This document shows positions 55,202 to 64,000 of a stretch of DNA of 64,000 nucleotides, piece after piece (positions within the stretch are counted from its first letter, which is position 1; every line of letters starts with the position of its first letter). The stretch spans positions 136,265-200,264 of the forward strand of contig NZ_JACHLL010000003.1 in the NCBI RefSeq assembly GCF_014207935.1, given 5' to 3'. The position numbers and the translations under genes are program-made. The DNA is from Pseudomonas fluvialis. Lineage in GTDB: Bacteria > Pseudomonadota > Gammaproteobacteria > Pseudomonadales > Pseudomonadaceae. The notes beneath the pieces were generated by a model. It was not told the DNA's origin and did no database searches. It worked only from the letters and a program-made list of their open reading frames with translations.

Positions 55202-56369
55202 TCAAATGAGCTCGAGCGACCGCACCAATACGAGCATCGAGACAACACCTTGCCTCATCCACACCAGAGAAAACCCCTAGCACCTCACGCCCATTGCTAG
55301 CGCTGGGATGAGCAAGCCGTTGGAGCTTCCCCCAGAGCCACTCCCAGGAAATCAAAGGCAAGGATGCAATGCTCCTCATCACGCCCCCGCCGGAGTTAGC
55401 CTGGGCAGCCTGCATGATCGCCTTGCGATATTCCCTGTGATTGAACAGCGCCAATGCATACAGGCGCGGCCAATTGAAACGATCCAGCAAATCCTCACGC
55501 CCGCAGGCTACAAGAGTCTCCCAGGCGGCATGAGACCAGACAGTTTCAACCGAGAAAAAATGCGGAATATGTTCGGGCCAGCGCAGGTTTTTGAACGGCC
55601 GCATGTGTTCATCAGTGCGCAGATCACCCTTGTGCGACTTCAACGCACTTCTTCCAGTATTGCTCCCCCCGGAGGCACCAGGCAGGGTGAAAGGAATATC
55701 CAGCAGGAGGAATTTTTCCGTAGCCAGCGCCAAGGCAACCGCGGCTGACATATCGGGGCTTGTCCCCCAGAAAAGCCGCCCATTGGCGAGCACAACCCGC
55801 TGAATCAACTCCCGGCGCACCAGGCCATGATAGAGCTTCGGCAAGCCATCAGTGCCCTGCCCCGCTCGCAAAAGAAGGCCTTCAAGCGCCTGACTGGAAT
55901 CGACCCAGCGAGATTTGCCGGTGAACGCCTCCAGATATAAACGTCCCGCGTGTGCAGCACCCAACAGGTTCGTGCGGAAGTCTGGCCAGGAATAAGCTGC
56001 CTTGACCTGCGGAGTGATACAGTCAACCGTCCGACCTCTGGCGTACTCAGCGACGTCCAAGATCAACGAAGAAACCGAATCATCGTCGCCAATCAAGCAG
56101 ACATATTCACCCCTGGCATACTCAAGTGCCCGCTCATGATTATCCGTCATCGATAGCCGCTCGGCGCAGTGCCGATAAAGCAAGCGACTGTCGTTCACAG
56201 TTGCAACCCAAGTACGTAAACGGCAATCGTCTGTACTGGTATCGTGAACAATCACCTGCAGCCTGTCTGACTCAATCGCCAAAAGACTCTTGACACAGGA
56301 AATCGCATAAATTGAACGATTATGCGTGGGAACAACAACCGAAACCAGATAATCAGCCAACACACTCAT
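55191..56369 (-). CDS. Glycosyltransferase family 2, O-antigen
   Basis: A 392-residue GT-A enzyme. The N-terminus VSVVVPTHNRSIYAISCVKSL is the GT2 opening (core VVVPTHNRS), and EYVCLIGDDDSVSSL holds the DxD metal motif. The C-terminal half (about residues 170-392) is of unknown fold. It probably adds one sugar of the repeat unit. ATG overlaps the wzz stop (ATGA) and its end overlaps wzy. Confidence 0.87.
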   Translation of the reverse strand: MSVLADYLVSVVVPTHNRSIYAISCVKSLLAIESDRLQVIVHDTSTDDCRLRTWVATVNDSRLLYRHCAERLSMTDNHERALEYARGEYVCLIGDDDSVSSLILDVAEYARGRTVDCITPQVKAAYSWPDFRTNLLGAAHAGRLYLEAFTGKSRWVDSSQALEGLLLRAGQGTDGLPKLYHGLVRRELIQRVVLANGRLFWGTSPDMSAAVALALATEKFLLLDIPFTLPGASGGSNTGRSALKSHKGDLRTDEHMRPFKNLRWPEHIPHFFSVETVWSHAAWETLVACGREDLLDRFNWPRLYALALFNHREYRKAIMQAAQANSGGGVMRSIASLPLISWEWLWGKLQRLAHPSASNGREVLGVFSGVDEARCCLDARIGAVARAHLNGK

Positions 56370-57073
56370 CTGAAATCTTCCACAGAAACCGTATCTATAC
56401 GTGCGCTCAAGAGCACATATAGAAATACCAAAAGAAAAATAAAGAGAAACGCCAGCAGCAGCGAAAACAATACACGCACCGGCCTAGCACCAAGCTTATC
56501 AATACCCTCGCTAGAGAAGCGCTCTACAATCTCGGAAGGCTCCAGATTATTCAACTGCGCCGTAACATAATATATATTCGCCTTGATATCAGCTCTCTGC
56601 TGACCACTCAAAGACGCACCACCAAAATCTAGGCGCTTCTGCTCTAATCCTACGACATTCACCAAATTTTTCCGAATCACGAGCAAATGCTGTTCTTGGT
56701 GACTCAACAAAGCCTTCAGCAAATCTTGATGCATCTTTTCAATCTTATCTTCATACCCCTCATCGGCACGCGTAATAATGCGAATGAAACGACTACCAGG
56801 CTTATTAGTAAAGACAACCTGAATATTACCCCACTGCTCCCCCATGATCTCCTCGCCAATAGTTGGAAGCAATTTCAGCCGGGCATATTCAGCAAGCTGT
56901 TCAGGCTTATCTATCGGAGTATCGATAGAACGTTTCCCCACCAAAAAAACAGAAACATATTCTCGCCTAGCCACCTCCGGCGACAAGGCGAAGTAGAGGA
57001 CTGCACTCGAACACAAGAAGACGATGAGCAGGATACAAAAGCGACGAAAGCCAAGAACTCCCAGATTTATCAA
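56366..57073 (-). CDS. wzz: Chain-length determinant-like protein Wzz, short and AT-rich
   Basis: A 235-residue protein (from TTG at 57073) with one helix near the start (FCILLIVFLCSSAVLYFAL), a periplasmic helical part with coiled-coil character, and a second helix near the end (VLFSLLLAFLFIFLLVFLYVLL). This is the Wzz topology. It is clearly shorter than usual Wzz proteins (about 320-350 residues) and lacks a clear Pro-rich segment before helix 2. Codons are visibly more A/T-rich than neighbours. TTG at 57073 has AGGGAG at six bases; a TTG at 57094 would put the ribosome site inside the gene. First gene of the O-antigen operon, right after a terminator. Confidence 0.78.
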   Translation of the reverse strand: MINLGVLGFRRFCILLIVFLCSSAVLYFALSPEVARREYVSVFLVGKRSIDTPIDKPEQLAEYARLKLLPTIGEEIMGEQWGNIQVVFTNKPGSRFIRIITRADEGYEDKIEKMHQDLLKALLSHQEQHLLVIRKNLVNVVGLEQKRLDFGGASLSGQQRADIKANIYYVTAQLNNLEPSEIVERFSSEGIDKLGARPVRVLFSLLLAFLFIFLLVFLYVLLSARIDTVSVEDFR

Positions 57074-57085
57074 GGCAGTCTCCCT

Positions 57086-57122
57086 AAAAAGCAAAAAGCC
57101 ACATGAGCAGCCCTCATGCGGC
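57086..57122 (-). terminator. Strong terminator between ihfB and wzz, possible O-antigen attenuator
   Basis: On the minus strand GCCGCATGAG-GGCTG-CTCATGTGGC (one G-U pair in ten) is followed by TTTTTGCTTTTT. The T-tract runs straight into AGGGAG, the wzz ribosome site. It ends ihfB transcription, but leaves no room for a promoter between it and wzz. Confidence 0.82.
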
Positions 57123-57165
57123 CGATTCCCATCATTTTGCCAACCCTGGCCCAGTTACATAGCAA

Positions 57166-57444
57166 TCACTCGTTAACTCGATCCCGCAGCTCCTTCCCCG
57201 GCTTGAAATGCGGCACGAACTTGCCATCGAGGGTCACAGACTGGCCCGTCTTGGGATTGCGCCCGACACGCGGCGCACGGAAGTGCAGAGAGAAGCTGCC
57301 GAAACCACGGATCTCGATGCGATCGCCGGTCGATAGCGCCTGCGACATCTGCTCGAGCATGGTCTTGATAGCAAGCTCGACATCCTTGGAGGAAAGCTGC
57401 CCCTGGTGGGTTACGATCCTCTCGATCAACTCCGACTTGGTCAT
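57166..57444 (-). CDS. ihfB: Integration host factor beta subunit
   Basis: A 92-residue DNA-bending protein. It has the HU/IHF fold with [11 protein letters not shown] at the start, the signature [20 protein letters not shown] (core [16 protein letters not shown] with the intercalating Pro), and the acidic-basic tail [12 protein letters not shown]. It works with IhfA. It lies between rpsA and wzz exactly as in P. aeruginosa. Ribosome site AAAGGGAAAACC precedes ATG 57444. Confidence 0.97.
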   Translation of the reverse strand: MTKSELIERIVTHQGQLSSKDVELAIKTMLEQMSQALSTGDRIEIRGFGSFSLHFRAPRVGRNPKTGQSVTLDGKFVPHFKPGKELRDRVNE

Positions 57445-57545
57445 GGTTTTCCCTTTTTATTCAAGCGGCTAGATCAGCTTCAAGTGTTTTTAGCATGACC
57501 CAATCGCTTTGAACAGCCCATCCAGTGACTGCTTGCTTTACCCAC

Positions 57546-57574
57546 AAAAAAGGGCGACCGAAGTCGCCCTTTTT
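57546..57574 (-). terminator. Terminator after rpsA
   Basis: AAAAAGGGCGAC-CGAA-GTCGCCCTTTTT; perfect 12-base stem including flanking A/T-runs, 20 bases after the rpsA stop on the minus strand. Confidence 0.9.
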
Positions 57575-57594
57575 CTGATGCAAGATCGGGGTGA

Positions 57595-59274
57595 TTAGCC
57601 CTGATTCTCCATCTGAGCACGGATCAGATCACCAATGGTGGTCGGACCGGTGCTTTCAACTTCCTGCTTGCGCAGTTCTTTCATGGCGTCTTTCTCGTCG
57701 TCCACGTCTTTCGACTTCACGGACAGGGAGATAACGCGCGACTTACGGTCGACGCTGATGATCTTGGCTTCGACTTCGTCGCCTTCCTTCAGCACGTTAC
57801 GAGCGTCTTCAACGCGGTCACGGCTGATTTCGGAGGCTTTCAGAACAGCTTCTACGTCATCGACCAGGGTGATGATGGCACCCTTGGCGTCAACTTCCTT
57901 GACGATGCCGCGAATGATCGCGCCCTTGTCATTGATGCTGACGTAGTTGGAGAACGGATCATCTTCCATCTGCTTGATGCCGAGGGAAATGCGCTCACGC
58001 TCCGGATCAACGGAGAGGATGACGGTTTCCAGGTCATCGCCCTTCTTGAAACGACGTACGGCGTCTTCGCCCACTTCGTTCCAGGAGATGTCGGACAGGT
58101 GAACCAGACCGTCGATGCCGCCTTCCAGACCGATGAAGATACCGAAGTCAGTGATCGACTTGATGGTACCGGAGATCTTGTCGCCCTTGTTGAAGCGGCT
58201 GGAGAAATCTTCCCACGGGTTGGATTTGCACTGCTTGATACCCAGGGAGATACGACGACGCTCTTCGTCGATATCCAGAACCATAACTTCCACTTCGTCG
58301 CCAACCTGAACGACTTTGGACGGGTGGATGTTCTTATTGGTCCAATCCATTTCGGAAACGTGCACCAGACCTTCCACGCCCTCTTCCAGCTCGGCGAAGC
58401 AGCCGTAGTCGGTCAGGTTGGTGACTTTGGCGGTAACACGGGTGTTTTCCGGGTAACGGGCCTTGATGGCAACCCATGGGTCTTCGCCCAGTTGCTTCAG
58501 ACCCAGGGAGACGCGGTTGCGCTCGCGGTCGAACTTCAGAACCTTGACATCGATCTCGTCGCCAACGTTGACGATTTCCGACGGATGCTTGATACGCTTC
58601 CAGGCCATATCGGTGATGTGCAGCAGACCATCGACGCCACCCAGGTCAACGAACGCACCGTAGTCGGTGAGGTTCTTGACGATACCTTTGACCTGCTGGC
58701 CTTCCTGCAGGGACTCCAGCAGAGCTTCGCGCTCGGCGCTGTTCTCGGCTTCCAGCACGCTGCGGCGGGAAACGACAACGTTGTTGCGCTTCTGGTCCAG
58801 CTTGATGACCTTGAACTCGAGCTCTTTGCCTTCCAGGTGAGTGGTATCACGCACCGGACGCACGTCAACCAGGGAGCCCGGCAGGAACGCGCGAATGCCG
58901 TTAACGTCAACGGTGAAACCACCCTTGACCTTACCGTTGATAACGCCCTTGACCACTTCTTCAGCAGTGAAAGCTGCTTCCAGAACAATCCAGGATTCAG
59001 CGCGCTTGGCTTTCTCGCGGGACAGCTTGGTTTCACCGAAGCCATCTTCAACCGCGTCCAGAGCAACGTGGACCTCGTCACCAACCTTGATGGTCAGCTC
59101 GCCTTGTTCGTTGTAGAACTGCTCGACCGGGATGACGCCCTCGGATTTCAGGCCAGCATGCACGGTGACCCAGTCACCGTCGATGTCGACCACGATGCCG
59201 GTGATGATGGCACCCGGCTGCATGTCGAGGGATTTCAGGCTTTCTTCAAAAAGTTCTGCAAAGCTTTCGCTCAT
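57595..59274 (-). CDS. rpsA: 30S ribosomal protein S1
   Basis: A 559-residue protein of six S1 (OB-fold) domains that binds mRNA and helps initiation. Repeats are plain: [51 protein letters not shown] (part [14 protein letters not shown]), [33 protein letters not shown], and later [17 protein letters not shown]. Length and start [13 protein letters not shown] are standard. ATG at 59274 has only a weak AGGAATCAAC site, as is normal for autoregulated rpsA. Confidence 0.97.
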   Translation of the reverse strand: MSESFAELFEESLKSLDMQPGAIITGIVVDIDGDWVTVHAGLKSEGVIPVEQFYNEQGELTIKVGDEVHVALDAVEDGFGETKLSREKAKRAESWIVLEAAFTAEEVVKGVINGKVKGGFTVDVNGIRAFLPGSLVDVRPVRDTTHLEGKELEFKVIKLDQKRNNVVVSRRSVLEAENSAEREALLESLQEGQQVKGIVKNLTDYGAFVDLGGVDGLLHITDMAWKRIKHPSEIVNVGDEIDVKVLKFDRERNRVSLGLKQLGEDPWVAIKARYPENTRVTAKVTNLTDYGCFAELEEGVEGLVHVSEMDWTNKNIHPSKVVQVGDEVEVMVLDIDEERRRISLGIKQCKSNPWEDFSSRFNKGDKISGTIKSITDFGIFIGLEGGIDGLVHLSDISWNEVGEDAVRRFKKGDDLETVILSVDPERERISLGIKQMEDDPFSNYVSINDKGAIIRGIVKEVDAKGAIITLVDDVEAVLKASEISRDRVEDARNVLKEGDEVEAKIISVDRKSRVISLSVKSKDVDDEKDAMKELRKQEVESTGPTTIGDLIRAQMENQG

Positions 59275-59293
59275 GTTGATTCCTGTTGATCAA

Positions 59294-59333
59294 GGGCAGG
59301 AAATCTGCCCAAACCATATTCCAGACAATATGG
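59294..59333 (-). promoter_or_regulatory. Structured rpsA leader, candidate S1 autoregulatory operator
   Basis: Two hairpins lie 20-60 bases before the rpsA ATG: CCATATT-GTCTGG-AATATGG and GGGCAG-ATTTC-CTGCCC (minus strand). The first has GGA at its loop edge. E. coli and other gamma-proteobacterial rpsA leaders form hairpins with GGA-containing loops that drive translation without a good ribosome site and allow repression by S1. The match here is by layout. Confidence 0.6.
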
Positions 59334-59344
59334 GTACGTTCATA

Positions 59345-59384
59345 TAAAAGAGGCCGACAGGACTATGACTGGTCCCCTGACGGC
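59345..59384 (-). terminator. Possible terminator/attenuator between cmk and rpsA
   Basis: On the minus strand GCCG-T-CAG-GG-GAC, loop, GTC-CTG-T-CGGC forms an interrupted stem followed by CTCTTTTATAT, eight bases after the cmk stop. It would cut cmk read-through into rpsA. The bulges make it uncertain. Confidence 0.4.
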
Positions 59385-59391
59385 TTCTTGG

Positions 59392-60060
59392 TCACACAAT
59401 GAGGTCGCGGCGCGCAACCTCATCGAGGATTCTTTCCAGCACCTGATCGATCGACATTTCGGTCGAATCCAGCTGGATGGCATCGAGGGCGGGCTTGAGC
59501 GGGGCCACTGCACGTTGCATGTCTCGCTCATCGCGCGCACGAATCTCGTCTAGCAGACTCGGCAGGCTAACATCTTCACCCTTGCCTTTCAACTGATGAT
59601 AGCGGCGACGGGCACGTTCCTCGGCACTGGCGGTCAGAAAGACCTTCAGCGGCGCATCGGGAAACACCACCGTTCCCATGTCGCGGCCGTCGGCCACCAG
59701 ACCCGGCGCCTCGCGGAAGGCCCGCTGACGCTGCAGCAGCGCCTCGCGCACGGCCGGCAGCGAGGCGACCATGGAAGCGCCAGCACCAACCTGCTCGTTG
59801 CGGATGGCGTCAGTAACCTCCTCGCCCTCGAGAATGATCCGCTTGTCGACGAACTGCACGTCCAGATGGGCGGCCAGGGTCTTCAGTGCTTCCTCATTGG
59901 TCAGATCGATGCCGTGATTGCCGGCGGCAAAGGCCAGCAGCCGGTACAGAGCACCGGAGTCCAGCAGCTTCCAGCCCAGCTTGGCGGCCAGCAGGCCGGC
60001 GATGGTGCCCTTACCCGAGCCGCTCGGGCCGTCGAGGGTGATGACCGTGGCCAGACTCAT
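59392..60060 (-). CDS. cmk: Cytidylate kinase
   Basis: A 222-residue P-loop kinase that phosphorylates CMP and dCMP with ATP. The P-loop is [11 protein letters not shown] (residues 9-19), followed by LDSGALYR for substrate binding, the [15 protein letters not shown] region, and the lid [16 protein letters not shown] at 60060 overlaps the stop of the TyrA-AroA gene (TGATG), implying coupling. Gene order aroA-cmk-rpsA is classical in proteobacteria. Confidence 0.96.
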   Translation of the reverse strand: MSLATVITLDGPSGSGKGTIAGLLAAKLGWKLLDSGALYRLLAFAAGNHGIDLTNEEALKTLAAHLDVQFVDKRIILEGEEVTDAIRNEQVGAGASMVASLPAVREALLQRQRAFREAPGLVADGRDMGTVVFPDAPLKVFLTASAEERARRRYHQLKGKGEDVSLPSLLDEIRARDERDMQRAVAPLKPALDAIQLDSTEMSIDQVLERILDEVARRDLIV

Positions 60061-62282
60061 CACTTGCCCTCCTCGGCCACACGAATGCCGACCTGCGCGG
60101 CCAGACCGAGGAAATTGGGGAACGACGTGGCGACGTTGGCGCAATCATGGATGCGGATCGGCGCACTGGCACGCAGGGAGGCCACGCTGAAGGACATGGC
60201 GATGCGGTGATCGCCATGACTGATCACCTCACCGCCACCCATGGGACCACCGTCGATGATGATGCCATCCGGCGTCGGCTCGGCTTTCACGCCCAGCGCC
60301 TGCAGACCATCGGCCATCACCTGGATACGGTCGGACTCCTTGACGCGCAGTTCTTCAGCACCACGCAGTACGGTACGCCCTTCGGCACAGGCCGCCGCCA
60401 CGAACAGCACCGGGAACTCATCGATGGCCAGCGGCACCAGATCCTCGGGAATATCGATGCCCTTAAGCTTGGCCGAGCGCACGCGCAGGTCCGCCACCGG
60501 CTCGCCACCGACTTCGCGCTGATTTTCCAGAGCAATGTCGGCCCCCATCAGCTTGAGGATGTCGATCACGCCGGTACGGGTCGGGTTGATACCAACATGC
60601 TCCAGCACCAGCTCGGAGCCTTCGGCAATGCTCGCCGCCACCAGGAAGAAGGCTGCTGAAGAAATATCCGCCGGCACTTCGATATGGCAGGCGCTCAGCT
60701 TATGGCCAGATTCGACGGTGGCGACATTGCCATCAACCGTCACGGGATAGCCGAAGCCTTGCAGCATACGCTCGGTGTGATCACGGGTCGGCGCCGGCTC
60801 GGTCACGGAGGTCTGCCCCGCCGCGTACAGGCCAGCCAGCAGCAGACAGGACTTGACCTGAGCACTGGCCATTGGCATTTCGTAATCCATGCCGGTCAGG
60901 CGCTGACCGCCCTTGATCTGCAGCGGCGGCCGCCCTTCCGGCCCAGTCTCGATCACCGCGCCCATCTCGCGCAGCGGCTTGGCCACACGGTTCATCGGGC
61001 GCTTGGACAGCGAGGCATCACCGGTCAGGGTGGTATCGAACGGCTGCGCCGCCAGCAGACCCGAGAGCAGGCGCATGGACGTACCGGAGTTACCCAGATA
61101 GAGCGGACCGGGCGGAGGCTGCAGACCATGCAGGCCGACACCATGAATGGTCACACGACCGTGATGCGGCCCCTCGATCACCACACCCATGTCGCGAAAA
61201 GCCTGCAGGGTGGCCAGCGCGTCTTCACCCTCCAGAAAGCCTTCCACCTCAGTGGTTCCCTCAGCCAGCGAGCCGAGCATGATCGAGCGGTGGGAAATGG
61301 ACTTGTCGCCCGGTACGCGGATACGGCCGGAAACTTTGCCACCCGGCATGGCCAGATAAATCAGGTCGGTATTGTGCATAGCGTCCACATAGGCCCGGCG
61401 GGCCAGGATTTTGCTGAAGTGTTCACGGGCCACGCGGGCGCGGGTAAACACGCCCAGCAGATGATGCCCATCTTGTGTGTCGACCGCGTTGCGCAGCGCA
61501 TCGAGATCGTCACGGAAGTCATCGAGGATGTGCAGCACAGCCTCGCGATTGGCGAGGAAGATGTCATGCCACATCAACGGGTCGCTGCCGGCAATCCGCG
61601 TGAAATCACGGAAGCCGCCGGCGGCATAACGGAAAATTTCCAGATTTTCACTGCGTTTGGCCAGCGAGTCGACCAGCCCGAAAGCCAGCAGATGCGGCAG
61701 GTGACTGGTGGCCGCAAGGACCTCGTCATGGTGTTCCACCTGCATATGCTCCACATCGGCACCCAGCGCCCGCCAGAGCTGATCAACGAGCTCCACGGCA
61801 GCAGGTTCGCAGGTTTCGTGAGGCGTGAGAATCACCTTGTGACGGCGGAACAGATTGCCCTTGGCAGCCTCGACACCACTCTGCTCGGAGCCGGCAATCG
61901 GATGGCCGGGCACGAAGCGTGGCAACTGCTGCGCCAGCTCACGACGGGCGGCACGCAGGATATTGCCCTTGGCGCTGCCCACATCCGTCAGTACCGTTTC
62001 TCCCAGCGGTAAGCGGCCCAGACTGACCAGCAGCTTCTCCATGGCGAGAATCGGCACGGCCAGCTGAATGACACTGGCGCCGACACAGGCCGCTGCCAGA
62101 TCGGACTCACAGCGGTCGACCACACCCAGCTCGACCGCCAGACGGCAGGACTCGGCATCCAGATCAACGCCGACCACTTCGCGAAACAGACCCGCCTCGC
62201 GCATGCCCTTGGCAAACGAGCCGCCAATCAGGCCAAGACCGATCACCACCAGCCGCTCCAGCGGCTTGATCACCGCAGCCAT
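60060..62282 (-). CDS. Fused prephenate/arogenate dehydrogenase and EPSP synthase
   Basis: A 740-residue natural fusion typical of Pseudomonas. Residues 1-about 295 are Tyr[47 protein letters not shown] and the [12 protein letters not shown] region. Residues about 305-740 are Aro[21 protein letters not shown] (core [10 protein letters not shown]), [15 protein letters not shown], and [15 protein letters not shown]. TyrA makes the tyrosine precursor; EPSP synthase is the sixth shikimate step. Its G-N-S-G-T-S-M-R motif looks like a standard enzyme. ATG at 62282, four bases after hisC, gives the usual length. Confidence 0.96.
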   Translation of the reverse strand: MAAVIKPLERLVVIGLGLIGGSFAKGMREAGLFREVVGVDLDAESCRLAVELGVVDRCESDLAAACVGASVIQLAVPILAMEKLLVSLGRLPLGETVLTDVGSAKGNILRAARRELAQQLPRFVPGHPIAGSEQSGVEAAKGNLFRRHKVILTPHETCEPAAVELVDQLWRALGADVEHMQVEHHDEVLAATSHLPHLLAFGLVDSLAKRSENLEIFRYAAGGFRDFTRIAGSDPLMWHDIFLANREAVLHILDDFRDDLDALRNAVDTQDGHHLLGVFTRARVAREHFSKILARRAYVDAMHNTDLIYLAMPGGKVSGRIRVPGDKSISHRSIMLGSLAEGTTEVEGFLEGEDALATLQAFRDMGVVIEGPHHGRVTIHGVGLHGLQPPPGPLYLGNSGTSMRLLSGLLAAQPFDTTLTGDASLSKRPMNRVAKPLREMGAVIETGPEGRPPLQIKGGQRLTGMDYEMPMASAQVKSCLLLAGLYAAGQTSVTEPAPTRDHTERMLQGFGYPVTVDGNVATVESGHKLSACHIEVPADISSAAFFLVAASIAEGSELVLEHVGINPTRTGVIDILKLMGADIALENQREVGGEPVADLRVRSAKLKGIDIPEDLVPLAIDEFPVLFVAAACAEGRTVLRGAEELRVKESDRIQVMADGLQALGVKAEPTPDGIIIDGGPMGGGEVISHGDHRIAMSFSVASLRASAPIRIHDCANVATSFPNFLGLAAQVGIRVAEEGK

Positions 62283-62286
62283 CGGC

Positions 62287-63402
62287 TCAGTCACGGGCAA
62301 GCACCTGCCCAAGCACGGCGAGGAAGCGGGCATTTTCCGCTTCGGTTCCGATCGATACACGCAGGAAGGTCGGCATGCCGTAGCCCGCCACCGGCCGCAC
62401 GATCACCCCCGCCTGCAGCAGCGCCTGGTTGATCGGTGCCGCGTCGCGCGCGAAATCCACCGCAATGAAGTTGCCCTTGCTAGCAATCCAGCTCAGCCCC
62501 AGAGCCGCCAGGCCCTGCTCCAGCTGACGCATGCCGGCGCTGTTGAGGGCGCGCCCGGCCTCCAGATAGTCGGTATCGGCCAGCGCCGCCACCGCCGCCG
62601 TCAGGGCCAGGCTATTGACGTTGAAAGGCTGACGCACGCGATTGAGCACATCGGCAATCTGCGCCGAGGACAGCGCATAGCCTACGCGCAACGCCGCCAG
62701 GCCATAGGCCTTGGAGAAGGTGCGCGAGACCAGCAGATTGGGAAAACGCGCGAGAAACTGCACGCCGTCCGGCAGGTTGTCGCCGGCTTCTACGTACTCG
62801 ATATAAGCCTCATCCAGCACCACCAGCACCTGCTCCGGCACTGCGCTCAGGAAAGCTTCCAGCGCCTGACTGTCGAACCAGGTGCCGGTTGGGTTGTTCG
62901 GGTTGGCGAGAAAGACCACGCGGGTGTTGGCATCGATGGCGGCCAGCATGGCCGGCAGGTCATGGCCATAGGCCTTGGCAGGAACGGCACGGCCTTCGGC
63001 ACCCACCGCCTGAGTCGCAATCGGATAGACGGCAAAGGCGAACTGACTGAACACGGCATTCAGGCCCGGCGCCAGGTAGGCCCGCGCCACCAGATCGAGA
63101 ATATCGTTAGAGCCGTTGCCTAGGGTCACCTGAGCGGCCGTCACGTCATAGCGCACCGCCAGCGCCTGCTTGAGCTCGAAGCCATTACCGTCGGGGTAAC
63201 GGGTCAGCTCCGGCAAGGCCCCCTGAATGGCCGATAGCACCTGACTGCTGGGGCCCAGCGGGTTCTCGTTACTGGCCAACTTGACGATACCGGCCGGATC
63301 GAGATTGAGCTCGCGCGCCAGTTCATCCACCGGTTTGCCAGGCACATAGGGCGACAGCTTTTGTACGCCCGGCTGGGCCAAGGCGAGAAAATCACAGCTC
63401 AT
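62287..63402 (-). CDS. hisC: Histidinol-phosphate aminotransferase (HisC)
   Basis: A 371-residue PLP enzyme. Motifs: VKLASNENPLGPS near the N-terminus, VTLGNGSNDILDLVARAYL, FLANPNNPTGTWF, DEAYIEYV with the PLP Asp, and SRTFSKAYGLAALRVGY with the Schiff-base Lys. In Pseudomonas this aroA-linked copy (hisC2) is thought to serve aromatic as well as histidine synthesis. ATG at 63402 gives the family start; ATTGATCCCTG upstream has only a weak ribosome site. It is followed by the TyrA-AroA fusion after four bases. The usual upstream partner pheA is absent. Confidence 0.95.
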   Translation of the reverse strand: MSCDFLALAQPGVQKLSPYVPGKPVDELARELNLDPAGIVKLASNENPLGPSSQVLSAIQGALPELTRYPDGNGFELKQALAVRYDVTAAQVTLGNGSNDILDLVARAYLAPGLNAVFSQFAFAVYPIATQAVGAEGRAVPAKAYGHDLPAMLAAIDANTRVVFLANPNNPTGTWFDSQALEAFLSAVPEQVLVVLDEAYIEYVEAGDNLPDGVQFLARFPNLLVSRTFSKAYGLAALRVGYALSSAQIADVLNRVRQPFNVNSLALTAAVAALADTDYLEAGRALNSAGMRQLEQGLAALGLSWIASKGNFIAVDFARDAAPINQALLQAGVIVRPVAGYGMPTFLRVSIGTEAENARFLAVLGQVLARD

Positions 63403-63489
63403 GATTGATCCCTGTTCACGGAGGGCTGGCAATGAAGCCGGCCATCTTAAGCCAAGGCGCTGTCGCCAGCGACCCCGGAAGGCGTTTTT

Positions 63490-64000
63490 TCAGCTGATCG
63501 CCGTGTAACGGCCGGCCTTGTGGTTGAAGGCCAGCACCAGATTGAGCACCACCGCACCCAGCACGGAAATGCCAATCGCCTGCCAGCTCAGCGCTGCCAG
63601 GGCAGCCAGCAGAATCAGGCAATCAATGGCCATCTGCACCTTGCCGGCCCGCCAGCCATGACGGTCCTGCAGGTACAGCACGAGCAGGTTGACCCCACCC
63701 AGACTGGCACGATGACGAAAGAGGATGAGCATGCCGATGCCCATCAGAATACCCCCCAGCACCGCCGCATACAGCGGCTGCAGCGCCTCGAAACGCACCC
63801 AGCGGCTGCCCAGATCAGCAAACAGCGCGACCAGACTGACCGCACACAGGGTGCGCAAGGTAAAACGCCAGCCCATGCGCCGCCAGGCCAGCACATAGAA
63901 CGGCAGATTGATCAGAAAATACCCTACACCAAAGGACAGCGGCGTCAGGTAACTGAGCAGAAAGCCCAGACCGGCCGTGCCGCCGGTCAACAGACCGGCA
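63490..64000 (-). CDS. YitT family membrane protein (5' end cut by window)
   Basis: 170 residues are readable up to the window edge with no start codon needed inside, so the gene continues beyond 64000. Helices and family blocks are GLLTGGTAGLGFLLSYL, GVGYFLINLPFYVLAWRRMG, LYAAVLGGILMGIGMLILF and ASLGGVNLLVLYLQD. YitT/DUF161 proteins have five N-terminal helices; this one ends FNHKAGRYTAIS and lacks the soluble C-terminal DUF2179 domain of Bacillus YitT. Function unknown. It takes the position usually held by pheA upstream of hisC. Confidence 0.85.
   Translation of the reverse strand, partial: AGLLTGGTAGLGFLLSYLTPLSFGVGYFLINLPFYVLAWRRMGWRFTLRTLCAVSLVALFADLGSRWVRFEALQPLYAAVLGGILMGIGMLILFRHRASLGGVNLLVLYLQDRHGWRAGKVQMAIDCLILLAALAALSWQAIGISVLGAVVLNLVLAFNHKAGRYTAIS

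Noticed and set aside
43079..57073. Genomic island with integrase using tRNA-Asn as attachment site
   Set aside because: The O-antigen locus is near tRNA-Asn, but no integrase or tRNA 3'-end duplicate is visible in the window; housekeeping genes flank it in the usual order.

Overview
The window looks like a gamma-proteobacterial chromosome of the Pseudomonas/Halopseudomonas kind. The DNA is GC-rich with dense operons. Two tandem cbb3 oxidase operons are followed by ccoGHIS and hemN, in the order I recall from Pseudomonas. The wbpM-wbpL...wzz-ihfB-rpsA-cmk-aroA/tyrA-hisC block is the standard Pseudomonas O-antigen locus setting. I see no transposase, integrase, phage gene or CRISPR array.

Layout. 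1-2113: end of a DUF486 membrane protein, a 3-hydroxyisobutyrate-dehydrogenase-like enzyme, a DEDDh exonuclease and PpnP. 2120-6347: a 1346-residue DUF4347/RTX protein with a 249-bp tandem repeat block. 6345-11204 (minus): an operon of a NAD-kinase-like protein, a DCC thiol oxidoreductase, a DoxX-like membrane protein, an ABC exporter and a saccharopine-dehydrogenase-like protein. 11299-14275: a 59-aa small protein behind a good Pho box, pdxB, and a NorM/PmpM-type MATE pump. 14330-18457: a secreted IsPETase-like polyester hydrolase, a divergent AraC regulator, tusA, and an S15/CocE-like lipoprotein hydrolase. 18476-21923: rlmM, aer behind a sigma-28 promoter, and a small alpha/beta hydrolase.

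21948-35737 is the microaerobic respiration block. It holds ccoNOQP copy 2 behind an Anr/FNR box, ccoNOQP copy 1 with no visible box, ccoGHIS for assembly and copper supply, a SafE/TauE-like membrane protein, and hemN behind a second Anr box. aer (redox taxis) next to the oxidases fits a low-oxygen theme. 35752-42065 holds amt, dgt, uvrB and an aromatic/aspartate aminotransferase. Next come tRNA-Asn and a ComEA-like protein.

43079-57073 (minus) is the O-antigen locus. WbpM, a WbpV-like reductase and WbpL should make and load the first sugar. WbjB/FnlA, an RmlD-type reductase and WbjD/FnlC make an L-6-deoxy-HexNAc. The reductase lacks the cupin domain of WbjC/CapF, which favours L-QuiNAc over L-FucNAc. 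Three glycosyltransferases, Wzx, Wzy and a short Wzz complete a Wzx/Wzy pathway. A strong terminator sits between ihfB and wzz, directly against the wzz ribosome site. 57166-64000: ihfB, rpsA with a structured leader, cmk, a TyrA-AroA fusion, hisC, and a YitT protein cut by the window edge.

Most interesting points: the PETase-like enzyme with an AraC regulator and an atypical Tyr in its substrate cleft; the Pho-box-driven small protein; the possible attenuator before the O-antigen operon; gene-conversion tracts between the two ccoN copies; and the nested inverted repeats before ccoG.
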